Positions 16,703 to 25,352 of a stretch of DNA of 64,000 bases are shown here, one piece after another. Source of the stretch: Sphingomonas sp. BK580 (GTDB lineage Bacteria; Pseudomonadota; Alphaproteobacteria; Sphingomonadales; Sphingomonadaceae); the NCBI RefSeq assembly GCF_014194975.1, contig NZ_JACIAY010000010.1, forward strand, positions 1 to 64,000, given 5' to 3'. Each line of letters opens with the position of its first letter. Positions within the stretch are counted from its first letter, which is position 1. The notes beneath the pieces are model-generated. The model did no database searches and was not told the DNA's origin. It worked only from the letters and a program-made list of their open reading frames with translations. The position numbers and the translations under genes are program-made.

Positions 16703-18064
16703 ATGAATGAGATGGACAGGCTCGCCCCGCCGGTCGCTGGCGCGCAACGACTGCACCGGCATCGTTCCGCCTCGGCAACACCGTCGTTCCGCGGCTGGTC
16801 CGCCGGCGTGGCGAGCGGCGAGCGAGTCCGTCCTGTCGTCGCCTGGGTCACGATCGTTCTGATCTACCGGCAGACCTTCGCCGCCCCGATCCGCGCCTTC
16901 CTCCCGTTCCTCTGGTACGTGCCGGACGTGCTGATGGCCGGCGCGCTCCTTGCGATCGCCGGCGCGGGGTTGCGCGACAAGGTCGTGCCGGTGCTCGTCT
17001 CGGTCGGCGCGCTGGCGCTGCTGGTGGCGTACTCGCTGCTGAGCAACAGCGGCTACGCGGTCGCGCTGGCGGTGCGGGGGCTGGGCTATATGCTGCTCGC
17101 CTTCTTCGCCGGCCTCGGCCTGCGACGCGGCGACCGGCTCTTACCCGTCGCGCTGGTGGCGGCGGCGGGGATCAGCATCGCCGGCGTCTATTACGACGCG
17201 CTCTTCTCCGTGCCGTGGGCGGGCCTGACCTTCGAAGGCGTGGGCGGCACCGCCGAGGCGGCGCGGCAATGGTCGGCGGACGGGAGCCGTCGTCTCTCCG
17301 GCCTCGGCATCGCTTCGACCGACACCTCGGTGATCATCGCGGCGGGGACGCTCGTCCTGCTCGGCCTCACCCAGAACCGGCTGCGCGCGCCGAGCACGCT
17401 GTTCTGCGCGGCGGCGCTGCACGCGCTGCTGCTCACCACGCAGAAGGCGACCGCCGGCTGGCTGATCACCACCGTGCTGGTCGGCTATGTCTCTCCCCTG
17501 GTGGCGTTCCGGCGCGCCGGCTTCCACGCCGCCGCGCTGCTGCGGCCGCTCGGCGTGCTGGGGCTGGGGGCGAGCATGCTGGTGCCGCCGGTCTTCGCGG
17601 GCTTTGACTTCAGCGCGGCGCTGCGCGTGAACGCGGCGACCCTTGACCAGCGCATGGTCGAGGTGTGGCCGCGGGTGCTGCCCCACCTGTTCGACGTGCC
17701 CCAGCTGCTGCTCGGCTTCGGGCTGGGCGGGATCGGACCGACCGGCGCGCGGCCGGACCTGGTGATGATCGACAACATGTTCCTGTACACCGCGCTCACG
17801 CTCGGCCTGCCGGCGGCATTGGCGTTGTTCGCGCTCGCCGCGCGCGCGCTGCTGGCGACACCGCTGCGCGACGGCACCGACTTCGCCGCGCTGGCGCTGG
17901 TCACCCTGCTCGCGCTTAACGGCATCACCGCCAATATCGTGGTCGCCGGTGCGGTCGGCAGCATCTTCCTCGGTTACGCGGTCGGCGCCCTGCTCCGCTC
18001 GCTCCGTCGCACCCGCTCGCGCCGTCACTTCGGCGCCGCGGCACCCGCCGCGGCGACGGGCTGA
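16703..18064 (+). CDS. EPS polymerase/O-antigen-ligase-like membrane protein
   Basis: About 453 residues with 10-12 hydrophobic helices, starting near residue 50 after a charged, soluble N-terminus. Features include FLPFLWYVPDVLMAGALL, SLLSNSGYAVALAVRG, a large loop around 180-215, and a second loop with VWPRVLPHLFDVPQLLLGFGLGGIGPTG. This resembles Wzy/O-antigen-ligase family proteins, which join repeat units on the periplasmic side. Sequence conservation in this family is low, so the call rests on topology and context. ATG 16703 is chosen; GTG 16685 is also in frame. It leads a forward operon with pyruvyl transferase and flippase. Confidence 0.65.
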   Translation: MNEMDRLAPPVAGAQRLHRHRSASATPSFRGWSAGVASGERVRPVVAWVTIVLIYRQTFAAPIRAFLPFLWYVPDVLMAGALLAIAGAGLRDKVVPVLVSVGALALLVAYSLLSNSGYAVALAVRGLGYMLLAFFAGLGLRRGDRLLPVALVAAAGISIAGVYYDALFSVPWAGLTFEGVGGTAEAARQWSADGSRRLSGLGIASTDTSVIIAAGTLVLLGLTQNRLRAPSTLFCAAALHALLLTTQKATAGWLITTVLVGYVSPLVAFRRAGFHAAALLRPLGVLGLGASMLVPPVFAGFDFSAALRVNAATLDQRMVEVWPRVLPHLFDVPQLLLGFGLGGIGPTGARPDLVMIDNMFLYTALTLGLPAALALFALAARALLATPLRDGTDFAALALVTLLALNGITANIVVAGAVGSIFLGYAVGALLRSLRRTRSRRHFGAAAPAAATG

Positions 18065-18068
18065 CGGC

Positions 18069-19232
18069 GTGGCGAGCATCCCGTCGCCTTCGCTCGCACG
18101 CGCCGCGCCGCGGCCGGGGCGCCAGCGTCGGCCGACGGTGACGATCTGCGGCAACGCGGGCTACAACCGCGGCGACGACGCGATCGCGCTCGCGCTGGTG
18201 GAGGGACTGCGCGCCCGGCTACCCGAGCTTCACGCGCGCGTGGCGATGATCGCGCTGGGCTCGATCGCCGCGACCGATGAGGTCCGGCCCTTCCTCGCCG
18301 CACGGCGCCGCCCGCGCGGCCTGCTCGGGCTCGCTTATGCGATCGCCCGCGCCGATCTGGTCATCATTGGGGGCGGGTCGATCATCCAGGACAAGTTCGG
18401 CGGTGGCCGAGTCAAGGGGATCACCGGCTACGCCTGGATGGTGGCGCGGCTCGCGGCGCTGTTCGGCCGCCCGGTGATCACCGCGCCGATCGGCGTCGAT
18501 GCGATCACGACCGAGCGCGCCCGGCAGTCGGCGGCTGAACTGCTCGCCTCGGCGCGCGCCATCTTCGTGCGCGACACGCGCTCGATGGCGAACTGCGACG
18601 CGATCCTCGCTGCCGCGGCGGCGCCGGTACTGCAGATGGCGTGCGATCCGGCCCTCGCGCTCGCCGGCGCGGCGCCGTGCCCGGACGGTCCCGTGATACT
18701 CGCGCCTGCCTTCGAGGGTGAGTTCGACGAGCTGGTGATCGACATCTTTGCGCGTATCGCTACCGAGGTGGTCGAGCGGCTGGGACGCGAGGTGATAGTG
18801 GTGTCGATGGACAGTCGTGACGACGCGCGTTCGACGCGGATCATAACCGCAGTACCGATGCCGGCGCGCGCGCGCGTCAGCGCCTCCTCCCCAGCCACGC
18901 TCGACGTCGCACTGGACGTTCTGCGCGGCGGCTCGGCGCTGATCGCGATGCGGCTGCACGCGATGATCCTCTCCTACGGGAGCAGGCCTATCGCGTGTCT
19001 CAGTCGCACTACCAAGACAGACGCTTTCATGGAGGATTACCGGGTCCCCGGCACCGGGGTCAGGGGCGACACGCCCGAAGCAGTCGCGGCGCTGCTGGTC
19101 GAGGCGGTAGCGAGCTGGCCACAGCGCGAGGAGCAGGCGGCGATCCTGGCGACGCGGTGCGCGACGCTGGACGGCTTCTTCGACGCGGCGGTGGCGCTGA
19201 TGCGGCCGCAGCGCGAGACTCGGACGGCGTGA
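18069..19232 (+). CDS. Polysaccharide pyruvyl transferase family protein
   Basis: 387 residues from GTG 18069, five bases after the polymerase stop. Motifs of the CsaB/PssM-type family are present: TICGNAGYNRGDDAIALAL, DLVIIGGGSIIQDKFGG, APIGVDAIT, FVRDTRSM and the C-terminal MRLHAMILSYGSRPIACL. These enzymes transfer pyruvate from phosphoenolpyruvate to sugar residues, making ketals that add negative charge to the polymer. It is a cytoplasmic enzyme. The stop overlaps the next start as GTGA, indicating translational coupling with the flippase. Confidence 0.85.
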   Translation: MASIPSPSLARAAPRPGRQRRPTVTICGNAGYNRGDDAIALALVEGLRARLPELHARVAMIALGSIAATDEVRPFLAARRRPRGLLGLAYAIARADLVIIGGGSIIQDKFGGGRVKGITGYAWMVARLAALFGRPVITAPIGVDAITTERARQSAAELLASARAIFVRDTRSMANCDAILAAAAAPVLQMACDPALALAGAAPCPDGPVILAPAFEGEFDELVIDIFARIATEVVERLGREVIVVSMDSRDDARSTRIITAVPMPARARVSASSPATLDVALDVLRGGSALIAMRLHAMILSYGSRPIACLSRTTKTDAFMEDYRVPGTGVRGDTPEAVAALLVEAVASWPQREEQAAILATRCATLDGFFDAAVALMRPQRETRTA

Positions 19233-20692
19233 GCGCGCGCTCGAGCGCGGCGATCGTCACCGCCGCGACGGTGACCGGCAGCGGCCTCAATTTCGCCGCC
19301 ACCGCGCTGTGGACGCGGCTGCTTGATCCAGGCGCGTTCGGCCGCTACGCGCTAGTCTCGGCCGGCGCGGTGCTGCTCAATGCGACGCTGTTCGAGTGGC
19401 TGCGGCTGGTCAGCGCGCGCACGTTGTACGACCCGGCGCAACCGAGCGCGGTCAACCCCGCGCGCGCCAACGCGCTGATCGCGCTCTACGCCGCGGTCGC
19501 GCTGCTGTTCGTCGCGGCCGTGGCGTTGATATCGGGGCTCGGCGTCGGTGTCGCCGGCGTGACGGTGCGGTGGTGGCCGGTCATGGCAGCGTTCACGCTG
19601 ACCGAGATGGCGCTGGCGTTCCTCCAGACGGTCTATCGTCTGCGCCAGCGCGCCTGGCCCTATTTCTGGAACGCCACCGCGCGCTCGGCGGCGGCGCTCC
19701 TGCTCGGCTTCGTGCTCGTGCGGTTCATGGGCCTGGGCGCGCTGGGGACGCTGCTCGGCATCGTCGTCGCGCAGGGCGCGGTGGCGCTGACAAGCGTGGT
19801 GCTCGACCCGCTGTGGCGCGCGGCGCGCCCGTGGCGCGCGTCGCGCGCACAGCTGGCCGCCGCGGTCCAGCTCGGCTACCCCCTGATCGCGAGCTGTGCG
19901 CTGACCTATGCCGCCAGCTTCGCCGACCGCTTCCTGATTGGTGCGACGCTCGGGGCGCACGCCGTCGGGCTCTACGCTGCGCCCGTCGACCTGCTGCAGA
20001 AGACGCTGGTTTTCATGATGATGACCGTCAATCTCACGGGCTATCCGGCGCTGGTGCGGGCCTATGAGGACCGCGGGCCGGTCGCTGCCTGCGCCACGCT
20101 GGAGACCAACCTGCAGCTTCAGCTCGGCCTCGGTCTGCCGGCGGTGGTCGGTCTGATGGTGCTCGCGCCGGGGATCGTCCAGCTGCTGCTCGGCCCCGCC
20201 TTCCGCGCGGAGGGCGCGCGCTTGCTCCCGCTGGTCGGTACGGCCGCGCTGCTGCGCTGCCTCGTCACCTTTCACCTCATGATGGCGTTTCAGGTGACGC
20301 GCCGGATGGGTTGGATGGTCGTGCCGCCGCTGACGGCGCTGGTGACGGCGATCCCTGCCGGGCTGATCGGCATCCGTCTTGCTGGCCTGCCCGGTATGGC
20401 GCTCGCCGCTCTGATCGCGCAGCTGATCTGCTACACGATCAGCGCGAACCTGGCCAAGCGCGTGCTGCCGTTGCGGCTTATCACCCCAGAGATCACTCGG
20501 ATTGCCGCCGCGGCGCTTGGCATGGGGCTGGTGCTGAGTCCCTTTAGCGGTGTGACCGACCTGCTCGCGACCGCGGCGCTGATCCTAGTGGGAAGTACGG
20601 TCTACGGTGCGCTACTGCTCGCGCTGGGCGTGCCCGCGGCGACGCGGTTGGCGGCAGGCGTGACGCGATGGGTCCGCCGGCGTCCAGCCTGA
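19229..20692 (+). CDS. Wzx-like oligosaccharide flippase
   Basis: 487 residues from GTG 19229, overlapping the pyruvyl transferase stop (GTGA). The protein is hydrophobic with about 12 helices: an N-terminal SGLNFAATALWTRLLDPGAFGRYALVSA segment typical of MOP/PST exporters, YPLIASCALTYAASFADRFLIG in the second half, and a basic C-terminus. The role is transport of lipid-linked, probably pyruvylated, repeat units. Open frame upstream of 19229 belongs to the overlapping gene and is not used. This is the second of three flippases here. Confidence 0.82.
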   Translation: MSARSSAAIVTAATVTGSGLNFAATALWTRLLDPGAFGRYALVSAGAVLLNATLFEWLRLVSARTLYDPAQPSAVNPARANALIALYAAVALLFVAAVALISGLGVGVAGVTVRWWPVMAAFTLTEMALAFLQTVYRLRQRAWPYFWNATARSAAALLLGFVLVRFMGLGALGTLLGIVVAQGAVALTSVVLDPLWRAARPWRASRAQLAAAVQLGYPLIASCALTYAASFADRFLIGATLGAHAVGLYAAPVDLLQKTLVFMMMTVNLTGYPALVRAYEDRGPVAACATLETNLQLQLGLGLPAVVGLMVLAPGIVQLLLGPAFRAEGARLLPLVGTAALLRCLVTFHLMMAFQVTRRMGWMVVPPLTALVTAIPAGLIGIRLAGLPGMALAALIAQLICYTISANLAKRVLPLRLITPEITRIAAAALGMGLVLSPFSGVTDLLATAALILVGSTVYGALLLALGVPAATRLAAGVTRWVRRRPA

Positions 20693-21266
20693 CCTCGCGC
20701 GTTCGCCGCCATCAAGCGCTCACGCGGAGCCCGCACGTGCGGACTGCGACAACCCCCGAAGCTCAGTCCCTCGTTACCCGCCTGAACCTTCGCGCGTCGC
20801 AATCACCGATGATCGAGGCGACGATGGCCTGCAGATGGTGCTCGGGGCTGTATTGCACCGCGTGGGTTGTAAATCAGGCCTCGTGCCGTCCAATCGGAGT
20901 AACGATCAGCGACACGCCGGAAAGCGGCGGCTGGTGGAGCGGCGAACCTGAATTTGAAGGCTGCAGCGCACGACGATCGTGTCCGCCTCGCCGTACAGCG
21001 CCAACAGCTCCTCGGAGTTGGTCACTTCACGATGACATGGTTGAGCCAGGGCGCCAGCTCGGGATACGACTGCCTCGGGAAGCCGAGGAACTGGGACTCG
21101 GTGTGGGCCCACACCAAGTCCGCGGCCATGATGCTGGCCCGGTTGCGCCTCGCATTGACCTAGCCGCGATGCGACAGATGACCGGCACCTGCGCCGTGCC
21201 ACCCGACAAAACAACGGCGCCGCCCAACCCGGGCGACGCCGAGCGCGCCGACGGACAGCATCGTGA
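20693..21266. other. Interval between EPS blocks without an intact gene
   Basis: About 570 bases separate the flippase from the sugar-phosphate transferase. Apart from the glycosyltransferase remnant at 20955-21165, no frame shows coding features. The composition is slightly less GC-rich than the genes around it. A recombination or deletion scar is plausible. Confidence 0.45.
20955..21165 (-). pseudogene. Remnant of a GT4-like glycosyltransferase
   Basis: Two protein-like stretches are read on the minus strand in different frames. The first (about 21165-21020) reads NARRNRASIMAADLVWAHTE then SQFLGFPRQSYPEL, ending at a TGA. The second (about 21030-20960) reads VTNSEELLALYGEADTIVV, which resembles the 'VS-eELaaLY-aADvfV' segment before the GT4 donor site. 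No start, glycine-rich N-terminal motif or E-x7-E site is left. The pieces look like early and late parts of one enzyme joined by deletion and frameshift. Similarity is judged by eye only. Confidence 0.35.
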
Positions 21267-21956
21267 TCAGTAGGAACCGCGCTGGAACAGCACGCTCGGC
21301 ACCGTGTACGCCATGATCTTGACGTTCATCGCGCACGAGCGCGCGCGGCTGTAGGTCACGTCATAGGCGACGCGGCGACGGTAGGAGACGTCGTTGCGGC
21401 CACCGACCTGCCACAGCCCGGTGATGCCCGGGCGCACCGCGCAATAATGCTCGAAGTAGCGGCCGTAGCGCGCGATCTCGCCGACCACGATCGGACGCGG
21501 CCCGACCAGGCTCATCTCGCCGCGCACCACGTTGATCAGCTGCGGCAGCTCGTCGAGGCTGGTCTTGCGCAGGAACTTGCCGATGCCGATCACGCGCGGG
21601 TCGTCGCGCAGCTTGTGGTCGCGCTCCCACTCCTCGCGCGCCTCGGCGCTGGTCTCGAGCAGGTGGCGCAGCCGCGCGTCGGCGTCGACCACCATGGAGC
21701 GGAACTTGAGGCACGGGAAGGCGCGGCCACCGCGGCCGATACGCTGGTGCGCGAAGATGATCGGGCCGGGATCGAGGATATAGATCACTGCCGCGATGAT
21801 CAGCATCAGCGGTGCCAGGATGATCAGCGCGACCATCGCGAGCGCCACGTCGAGCGTGCGGCTCGCCATGTCGTCGATCCGACGCAGGTTCAACCCGTCC
21901 TCGCGGGGGTCCACGTCGCTGCTGGGCACCGACGCGGTGATGGTCGCTTCATGCAC
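21267..21956 (-). CDS. Initiating sugar-phosphate transferase (WcaJ/WbaP C-terminal type)
   Basis: 229 residues from GTG 21956, behind GAGGGA. A TTG at 21986 would add ten residues. One hydrophobic hairpin (about 40-65, VALAMVALIILAPLMLIIAA) is followed by the catalytic domain with DPGPIIFAHQRIG, FPCLKFRSMV, KTSLDELPQLINV, GEMSLVGPRPIVV and PGITGLWQVGGR. These are hallmarks of bacterial sugar transferases that load the first sugar-1-phosphate onto undecaprenyl phosphate. The long N-terminal four-helix part of WbaP/WcaJ is missing, as in short family members. It is the only such gene in the window, so it may start synthesis for all the blocks. Confidence 0.88.
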   Translation of the reverse strand: MHEATITASVPSSDVDPREDGLNLRRIDDMASRTLDVALAMVALIILAPLMLIIAAVIYILDPGPIIFAHQRIGRGGRAFPCLKFRSMVVDADARLRHLLETSAEAREEWERDHKLRDDPRVIGIGKFLRKTSLDELPQLINVVRGEMSLVGPRPIVVGEIARYGRYFEHYCAVRPGITGLWQVGGRNDVSYRRRVAYDVTYSRARSCAMNVKIMAYTVPSVLFQRGSY

Positions 21957-22099
21957 GAAGATCGCTCCCTCGACGATACGCTGCAACGCAACATTAGGTT
22001 ATTTGGCAGTTAATGTAACCCTGAAGGTGCAGCGGTTCGTCTCGAATCCGGGATTGATCGTCGCAGCTTGTATCGAAGCGGTACGGTCAGTCGTGAGCA

Positions 22100-22122
22100 T
22101 TCAGTAGTAAAACCCTACTGAA
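22100..22122. promoter_or_regulatory. Perfect inverted repeat upstream of the sugar transferase
   Basis: TTCAGTAG-N7-CTACTGAA is a perfect 8-bp inverted repeat. It lies about 145 bases upstream of the sugar-transferase start in an AT-rich stretch (21980-22140). It could be an operator. A T-run follows on the plus strand (22130-22135), but no plus-strand gene ends nearby, so a terminator for that strand is unlikely. Confidence 0.4.
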
Positions 22123-22251
22123 CCTGCGCTTTTTTCCAATGAAGCGCTGCGCTACGGGCGCACCTGCCGTGGCCGCGCGGGGCCGGCGCGACTCGATCGC
22201 GCGGCTGGTCGATCACGCGTCGCGCGGGCCCTCCTGGTGCGCTGCAGCGGA

Positions 22252-22719
22252 TCAGAACAGCGCGACGGCGACCCGCGCGATGATGGCCCATAGCAGCGCC
22301 GAGCTGCCGACGATCACGCCGAGCCGCACCGCGCCGGGCAGTTTGGTCACCTCCGGGTCGGCGAACGGCGCCATCAGCGGCGCCGAGGAGGTGAGCTGTA
22401 TCACCGTGTCGGTGCGGAACGCGCTCGCCACCACCGCGCTGCTGACCGGCGCGGTGAACTCGCAGCCGTAGCCGCCGGGGACCTGACGCACCACGCGCGC
22501 CATGGCACGGCCGTGGCCGGCGAGGCCGATCGTCACCGTGCTGCCGATCGCGAGCCGCGAGTCGGTAGTGACGCTGAAGCCCGTCTCGGACAGATCGGCG
22601 ACGTACACGTCGTGCGCGCCACGCTCGCCACGCAGCGTGGACGGCTGGTTGATCGCCTGGCGCTCGGCACCGCGGCGGTCGTCATTGTCCTCGTTCACCA
22701 TCACCGCGTGGAGCAGCAT
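22252..22719 (-). CDS. PilZ domain protein with C-terminal membrane helix
   Basis: 155 residues, ATG 22719 behind AAAGGG. The N-terminal PilZ domain has both parts of the cyclic-di-GMP signature: RxxxR at Arg16-Arg20 and DLSETG (Asp42-Gly47), so ligand binding is expected. A hydrophobic segment at about 130-153 (VRLGVIVGSSALLWAIIARVAV) tethers it to the inner membrane. It lies directly upstream of, and in the same direction as, the initiating sugar transferase. A role in c-di-GMP control of EPS synthesis is an inference from this position. Confidence 0.8.
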   Translation of the reverse strand: MLLHAVMVNEDNDDRRGAERQAINQPSTLRGERGAHDVYVADLSETGFSVTTDSRLAIGSTVTIGLAGHGRAMARVVRQVPGGYGCEFTAPVSSAVVASAFRTDTVIQLTSSAPLMAPFADPEVTKLPGAVRLGVIVGSSALLWAIIARVAVALF

Positions 22720-22866
22720 CGTCGCACCCTTTCGATCAGCTGCGCGGGGAGTAGCGGGGACGCACCTACTATCGAGTTAACCCGCGTCGATGAATCGAGG
22801 CGAAAACGGCGGGTAGAGAGGCTTTTTGGGTGATCGTGGTAAACGACCCGTAAGCCATGAGCGATC

Positions 22867-24159
22867 TCACCGCAGCGCCTGGCCCGGCGCCATCCCCGCC
22901 ATTCCGGCGTGCGGGTCGGCGCCCGCCGCGGCCGCAGGCCGGTCCGGCACCGGCACCGCGTGCGGCTTGGCGAGCCAGGCGAAGGGGGTCACCTGGCGCA
23001 GCTGTTTGCCGTTGCCGAGGTCACCGCCGTGGCAGTTGAGCAGTTTGTCGATGCAGTTCTCGGTCCACTGCCGCAGCGTTGCGTCGTCCCAGGCGCCGAA
23101 CCAGTCGGCGTGGAAGGTGGTGCCGGGCACGCGCATCGTGCCGTTGGCGCCGGGCATCTCGTCCGAGGAGAGGTGCCAGGTCGGGCGCGTGCCGTCCCAC
23201 GCGCCGCTGCGGTCGAGCGTGGCGTCGACCGTGTACCAGGAGCCCATGGTGAAGGTAGGGATCACCACCGGATGAGTGAACGGGCAATGTTCCTTGCCCC
23301 CGGTCCACTGCGGATAGGCGACGTGCTCGCGATGGTCGGGGCTGTCGAGCCGCTTGCCGTCCCAGCAGCTCGGCGCGTTGATCACGGCGCCGAGCTGCGC
23401 CCCGGGCGGGCACACCTTCGCCACCTCGACCAAGGTCTCGTAGTGGCCCTCGGTCGCGCCCGGGCCCTGGCAGTTGAAGTAATGCGCGCCGGTCGCCGGC
23501 GCGTCGGGGTGGACCATGTCGAAGCCGAACACGAAGCGCAGCCCGCGCGGCAGCGCGACGCAGGAGGCGCGGACGCGGTTGCACTCCGGGTCGGTGTTGG
23601 GCCGGCGCTTGTAGTAGATCGAGACGAAATCGGGGCGGATCACCTGGCCGCGCCCGTTGAGCATCGCCGGCATCCAATAGGCCGAGCGATTGAGCCGGTT
23701 CATGCAGGTGCTGTCGCCGCTGCGGCGCAGGCTGGCATAGGTCGAGTGAGCGTCGGCCGCGGTGTTGCCGAAGAACTGGTGGAGATGCGACTGGCCCGGC
23801 TTGCCGGGATAGAGGATCGGGTCGTCGAAGCGCAGCTGCCCGGCCATGCACAGGAAGCGGAAGGCGCCGACCACGTCGGGCGCGGCGCTCGCCGGGATCG
23901 CGCCGGGCGGGCCGCTCTCGTGCGACACCATGATCCCGCTGGCAGCGTCGAAGTTGCTCGCCACCGCGGGCTCCTCGCCCTCGGGCCCGCCGGCGGCCTC
24001 ACGCGGTTGGGCGACGTCGCCGGTGCCGCCGGCCTTGCTCTTGGCGTGCTGTGTCGCCGGCGTCGCCGGGCGGTCGGCATGCGCCACGCCGGCCACCGCC
24101 AGCGCGAGCAGCAGCGCGCCGATCCAGCCCCGATTCGCGCTCGTCCGCACCCGCATCAT
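22867..24159 (-). CDS. DUF1996 protein, Sec-exported (paralogue 1)
   Basis: 430 residues with a Sec signal peptide (ALLLALAVAGVAHA, cleavage likely near residue 28) and a poorly conserved linker to about 85. The DUF1996 domain follows: APDVVGAFRFLC, SHLHQFFGN, GDSTCMNRLNRSAYWMPAML, SIYYKRRP, LPRGLRFVFGF, FNCQGPGATEGHY, DHREHVAYP, TFHADWFGAWDD and KLLNCHGGDLGNG. Ten cysteines align with those of the other two copies, consistent with disulfides outside the cytoplasm. The family has no known activity. It starts two ATG codons just after GGAGG. It is about 110 bases downstream of the PEP-CTERM gene. Confidence 0.85.
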   Translation of the reverse strand: MMRVRTSANRGWIGALLLALAVAGVAHADRPATPATQHAKSKAGGTGDVAQPREAAGGPEGEEPAVASNFDAASGIMVSHESGPPGAIPASAAPDVVGAFRFLCMAGQLRFDDPILYPGKPGQSHLHQFFGNTAADAHSTYASLRRSGDSTCMNRLNRSAYWMPAMLNGRGQVIRPDFVSIYYKRRPNTDPECNRVRASCVALPRGLRFVFGFDMVHPDAPATGAHYFNCQGPGATEGHYETLVEVAKVCPPGAQLGAVINAPSCWDGKRLDSPDHREHVAYPQWTGGKEHCPFTHPVVIPTFTMGSWYTVDATLDRSGAWDGTRPTWHLSSDEMPGANGTMRVPGTTFHADWFGAWDDATLRQWTENCIDKLLNCHGGDLGNGKQLRQVTPFAWLAKPHAVPVPDRPAAAAGADPHAGMAGMAPGQALR

Positions 24160-24213
24160 GCCTCCGTCACTCCGGGCACCCTATACATGAGGCGCGTGGG
24201 GCGCGCACGCGAA

Positions 24214-24243
24214 AGGGGCCGGTCGCTCGCGCGGCCGGCCCCT
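24214..24243 (-). terminator. Hairpin terminator after the PEP-CTERM gene
   Basis: A perfect 9-bp stem, AGGGGCCGG with CCGGCCCCT, closes a 12-base loop. On the minus strand it is followed by TTTCG. It lies 27 bases after the stop of the PEP-CTERM gene and before the DUF1996 start. Confidence 0.65.
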
Positions 24244-24269
24244 CGACTGTCCCGTTCGGGATCGCGCGA

Positions 24270-25028
24270 TCAGGCGACCGCGGCGCCGCCGGCGACGCTC
24301 TTGCGACGGCGCACCGCGGCGCCGACCATGGCGAAACCGCCGATCATCATCATCCAGGTCGCCGGCTCGGGCACCGCGCTGGTGACGGTGACGTTGGCGA
24401 GCTTGAAGCCGTCGACCACCTTGTCACCGCCGAGGTTGTTGCCCGCGGCGACCAGCCACAGGTTCGAGGCCGAGCCGGTCACCGACCGGATCGAGGTCGA
24501 GCTGCCGCCGGCGAGATCCTGCCCGCCGCTCAGCAGTGCGTTGAGGGTGTTGACCGACTTGCCGTCGAGGCCGAGCGACTGGTTCCAGGCCGTGCTGACC
24601 TTGCCCCAGGCGACGAGCGCGTCGGAGTCCTTGCCCAGGTTGTTGACGTCGAACGGGGTCGTCGTGATCTTCGACAGCAGCACGTCGCGGCTGAACTGGA
24701 AGACGATGAAGTCCTGCGCGCCGTTGTTGTCGATCGTGTGCGTGCCGTTGCCCCCATTCTCATTGTCGGCGGTGACGCCGAGGCCAGCGGTGTACGAACC
24801 GAGATAGGCGTTGGTGACGGTGTTGTTGATCACCGACCAGGCAGTCGCGCGCGCGCTGATCTGCACGCCGTCGAGCGTGAACGAATAGTCGCGGTAATTG
24901 GTCGAACCGGTGTCGGCACTGTTGGTCGACGACGTCAGATTGAGCAACAGATCCGCCGCGCTCGCCGGCGCCGCCGCGCTCGCCAGCGCGAGCCCCGCCA
25001 CCGCCGCGATCATCTTCAACTTGGTCAT
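24270..25028 (-). CDS. PEPxxWA-CTERM sorting-signal protein
   Basis: 252 residues. The signal peptide (MTKLKMIAAVAGLALASAAAPASA) is followed by a beta-rich, Asn/Ser/Thr-rich body and a C-terminal sorting signal: VPEPATW at about 219, a hydrophobic helix (MMMIGGFAMVGAAV) and RRRK. This tripartite end is recognised by an exosortase (EpsH/XrtA type), and such proteins are commonly linked to EPS production. No exosortase gene is in the window. The body has no recognised domain. It is flanked on both sides by DUF1996 genes in the same direction. Confidence 0.85.
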   Translation of the reverse strand: MTKLKMIAAVAGLALASAAAPASAADLLLNLTSSTNSADTGSTNYRDYSFTLDGVQISARATAWSVINNTVTNAYLGSYTAGLGVTADNENGGNGTHTIDNNGAQDFIVFQFSRDVLLSKITTTPFDVNNLGKDSDALVAWGKVSTAWNQSLGLDGKSVNTLNALLSGGQDLAGGSSTSIRSVTGSASNLWLVAAGNNLGGDKVVDGFKLANVTVTSAVPEPATWMMMIGGFAMVGAAVRRRKSVAGGAAVA

Positions 25029-25352
25029 GATTTCGTCCCCCCAGAAACTCAGTTCGTCGCGTGATTGCCGTGCGGCGCGCGTTGCTTCAAGGCGCGACCG
25101 TTACGCTCCTGTCCCGGTTCTGGACCCGTGCGACACTCGGCGCACGGTGCTGACGGAAGGGGGCACGACGACGGAAGGGGCGGATTGACCGACCCCCGCG
25201 GTCCCGCATCACGGCATAGGCCGGAAAGGCGGGGCGGGGCGAGAATGACGAGGGTGACTCGGCCGCGAAAAGGGTGTTTCGGCCGCGACGACGAGGCGGT
25301 GCGGGAACGGGGGCGGGGCGGTCGGCCGCCCCGTCCGATCACCGCGGTCCGC
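25029..25352. other. Promoter region and hairpin between PEP-CTERM and DUF1996 genes
   Basis: This 324-base gap holds the promoter of the PEP-CTERM gene and the 3' region of the next DUF1996 gene. A perfect hairpin, CGGGGCGG-TCGG-CCGCCCCG, occupies 25314-25333, 20 bases after that gene's stop, and could end its transcript, although no T-run follows. No coding frame is credible. Confidence 0.5.

Noticed and set aside
22909..24807. 632-codon plus-strand frame across DUF1996 and the PEP-CTERM gene
   Set aside because: It is antisense to two convincing genes and has no family motif; codon use is that of a shadow frame.
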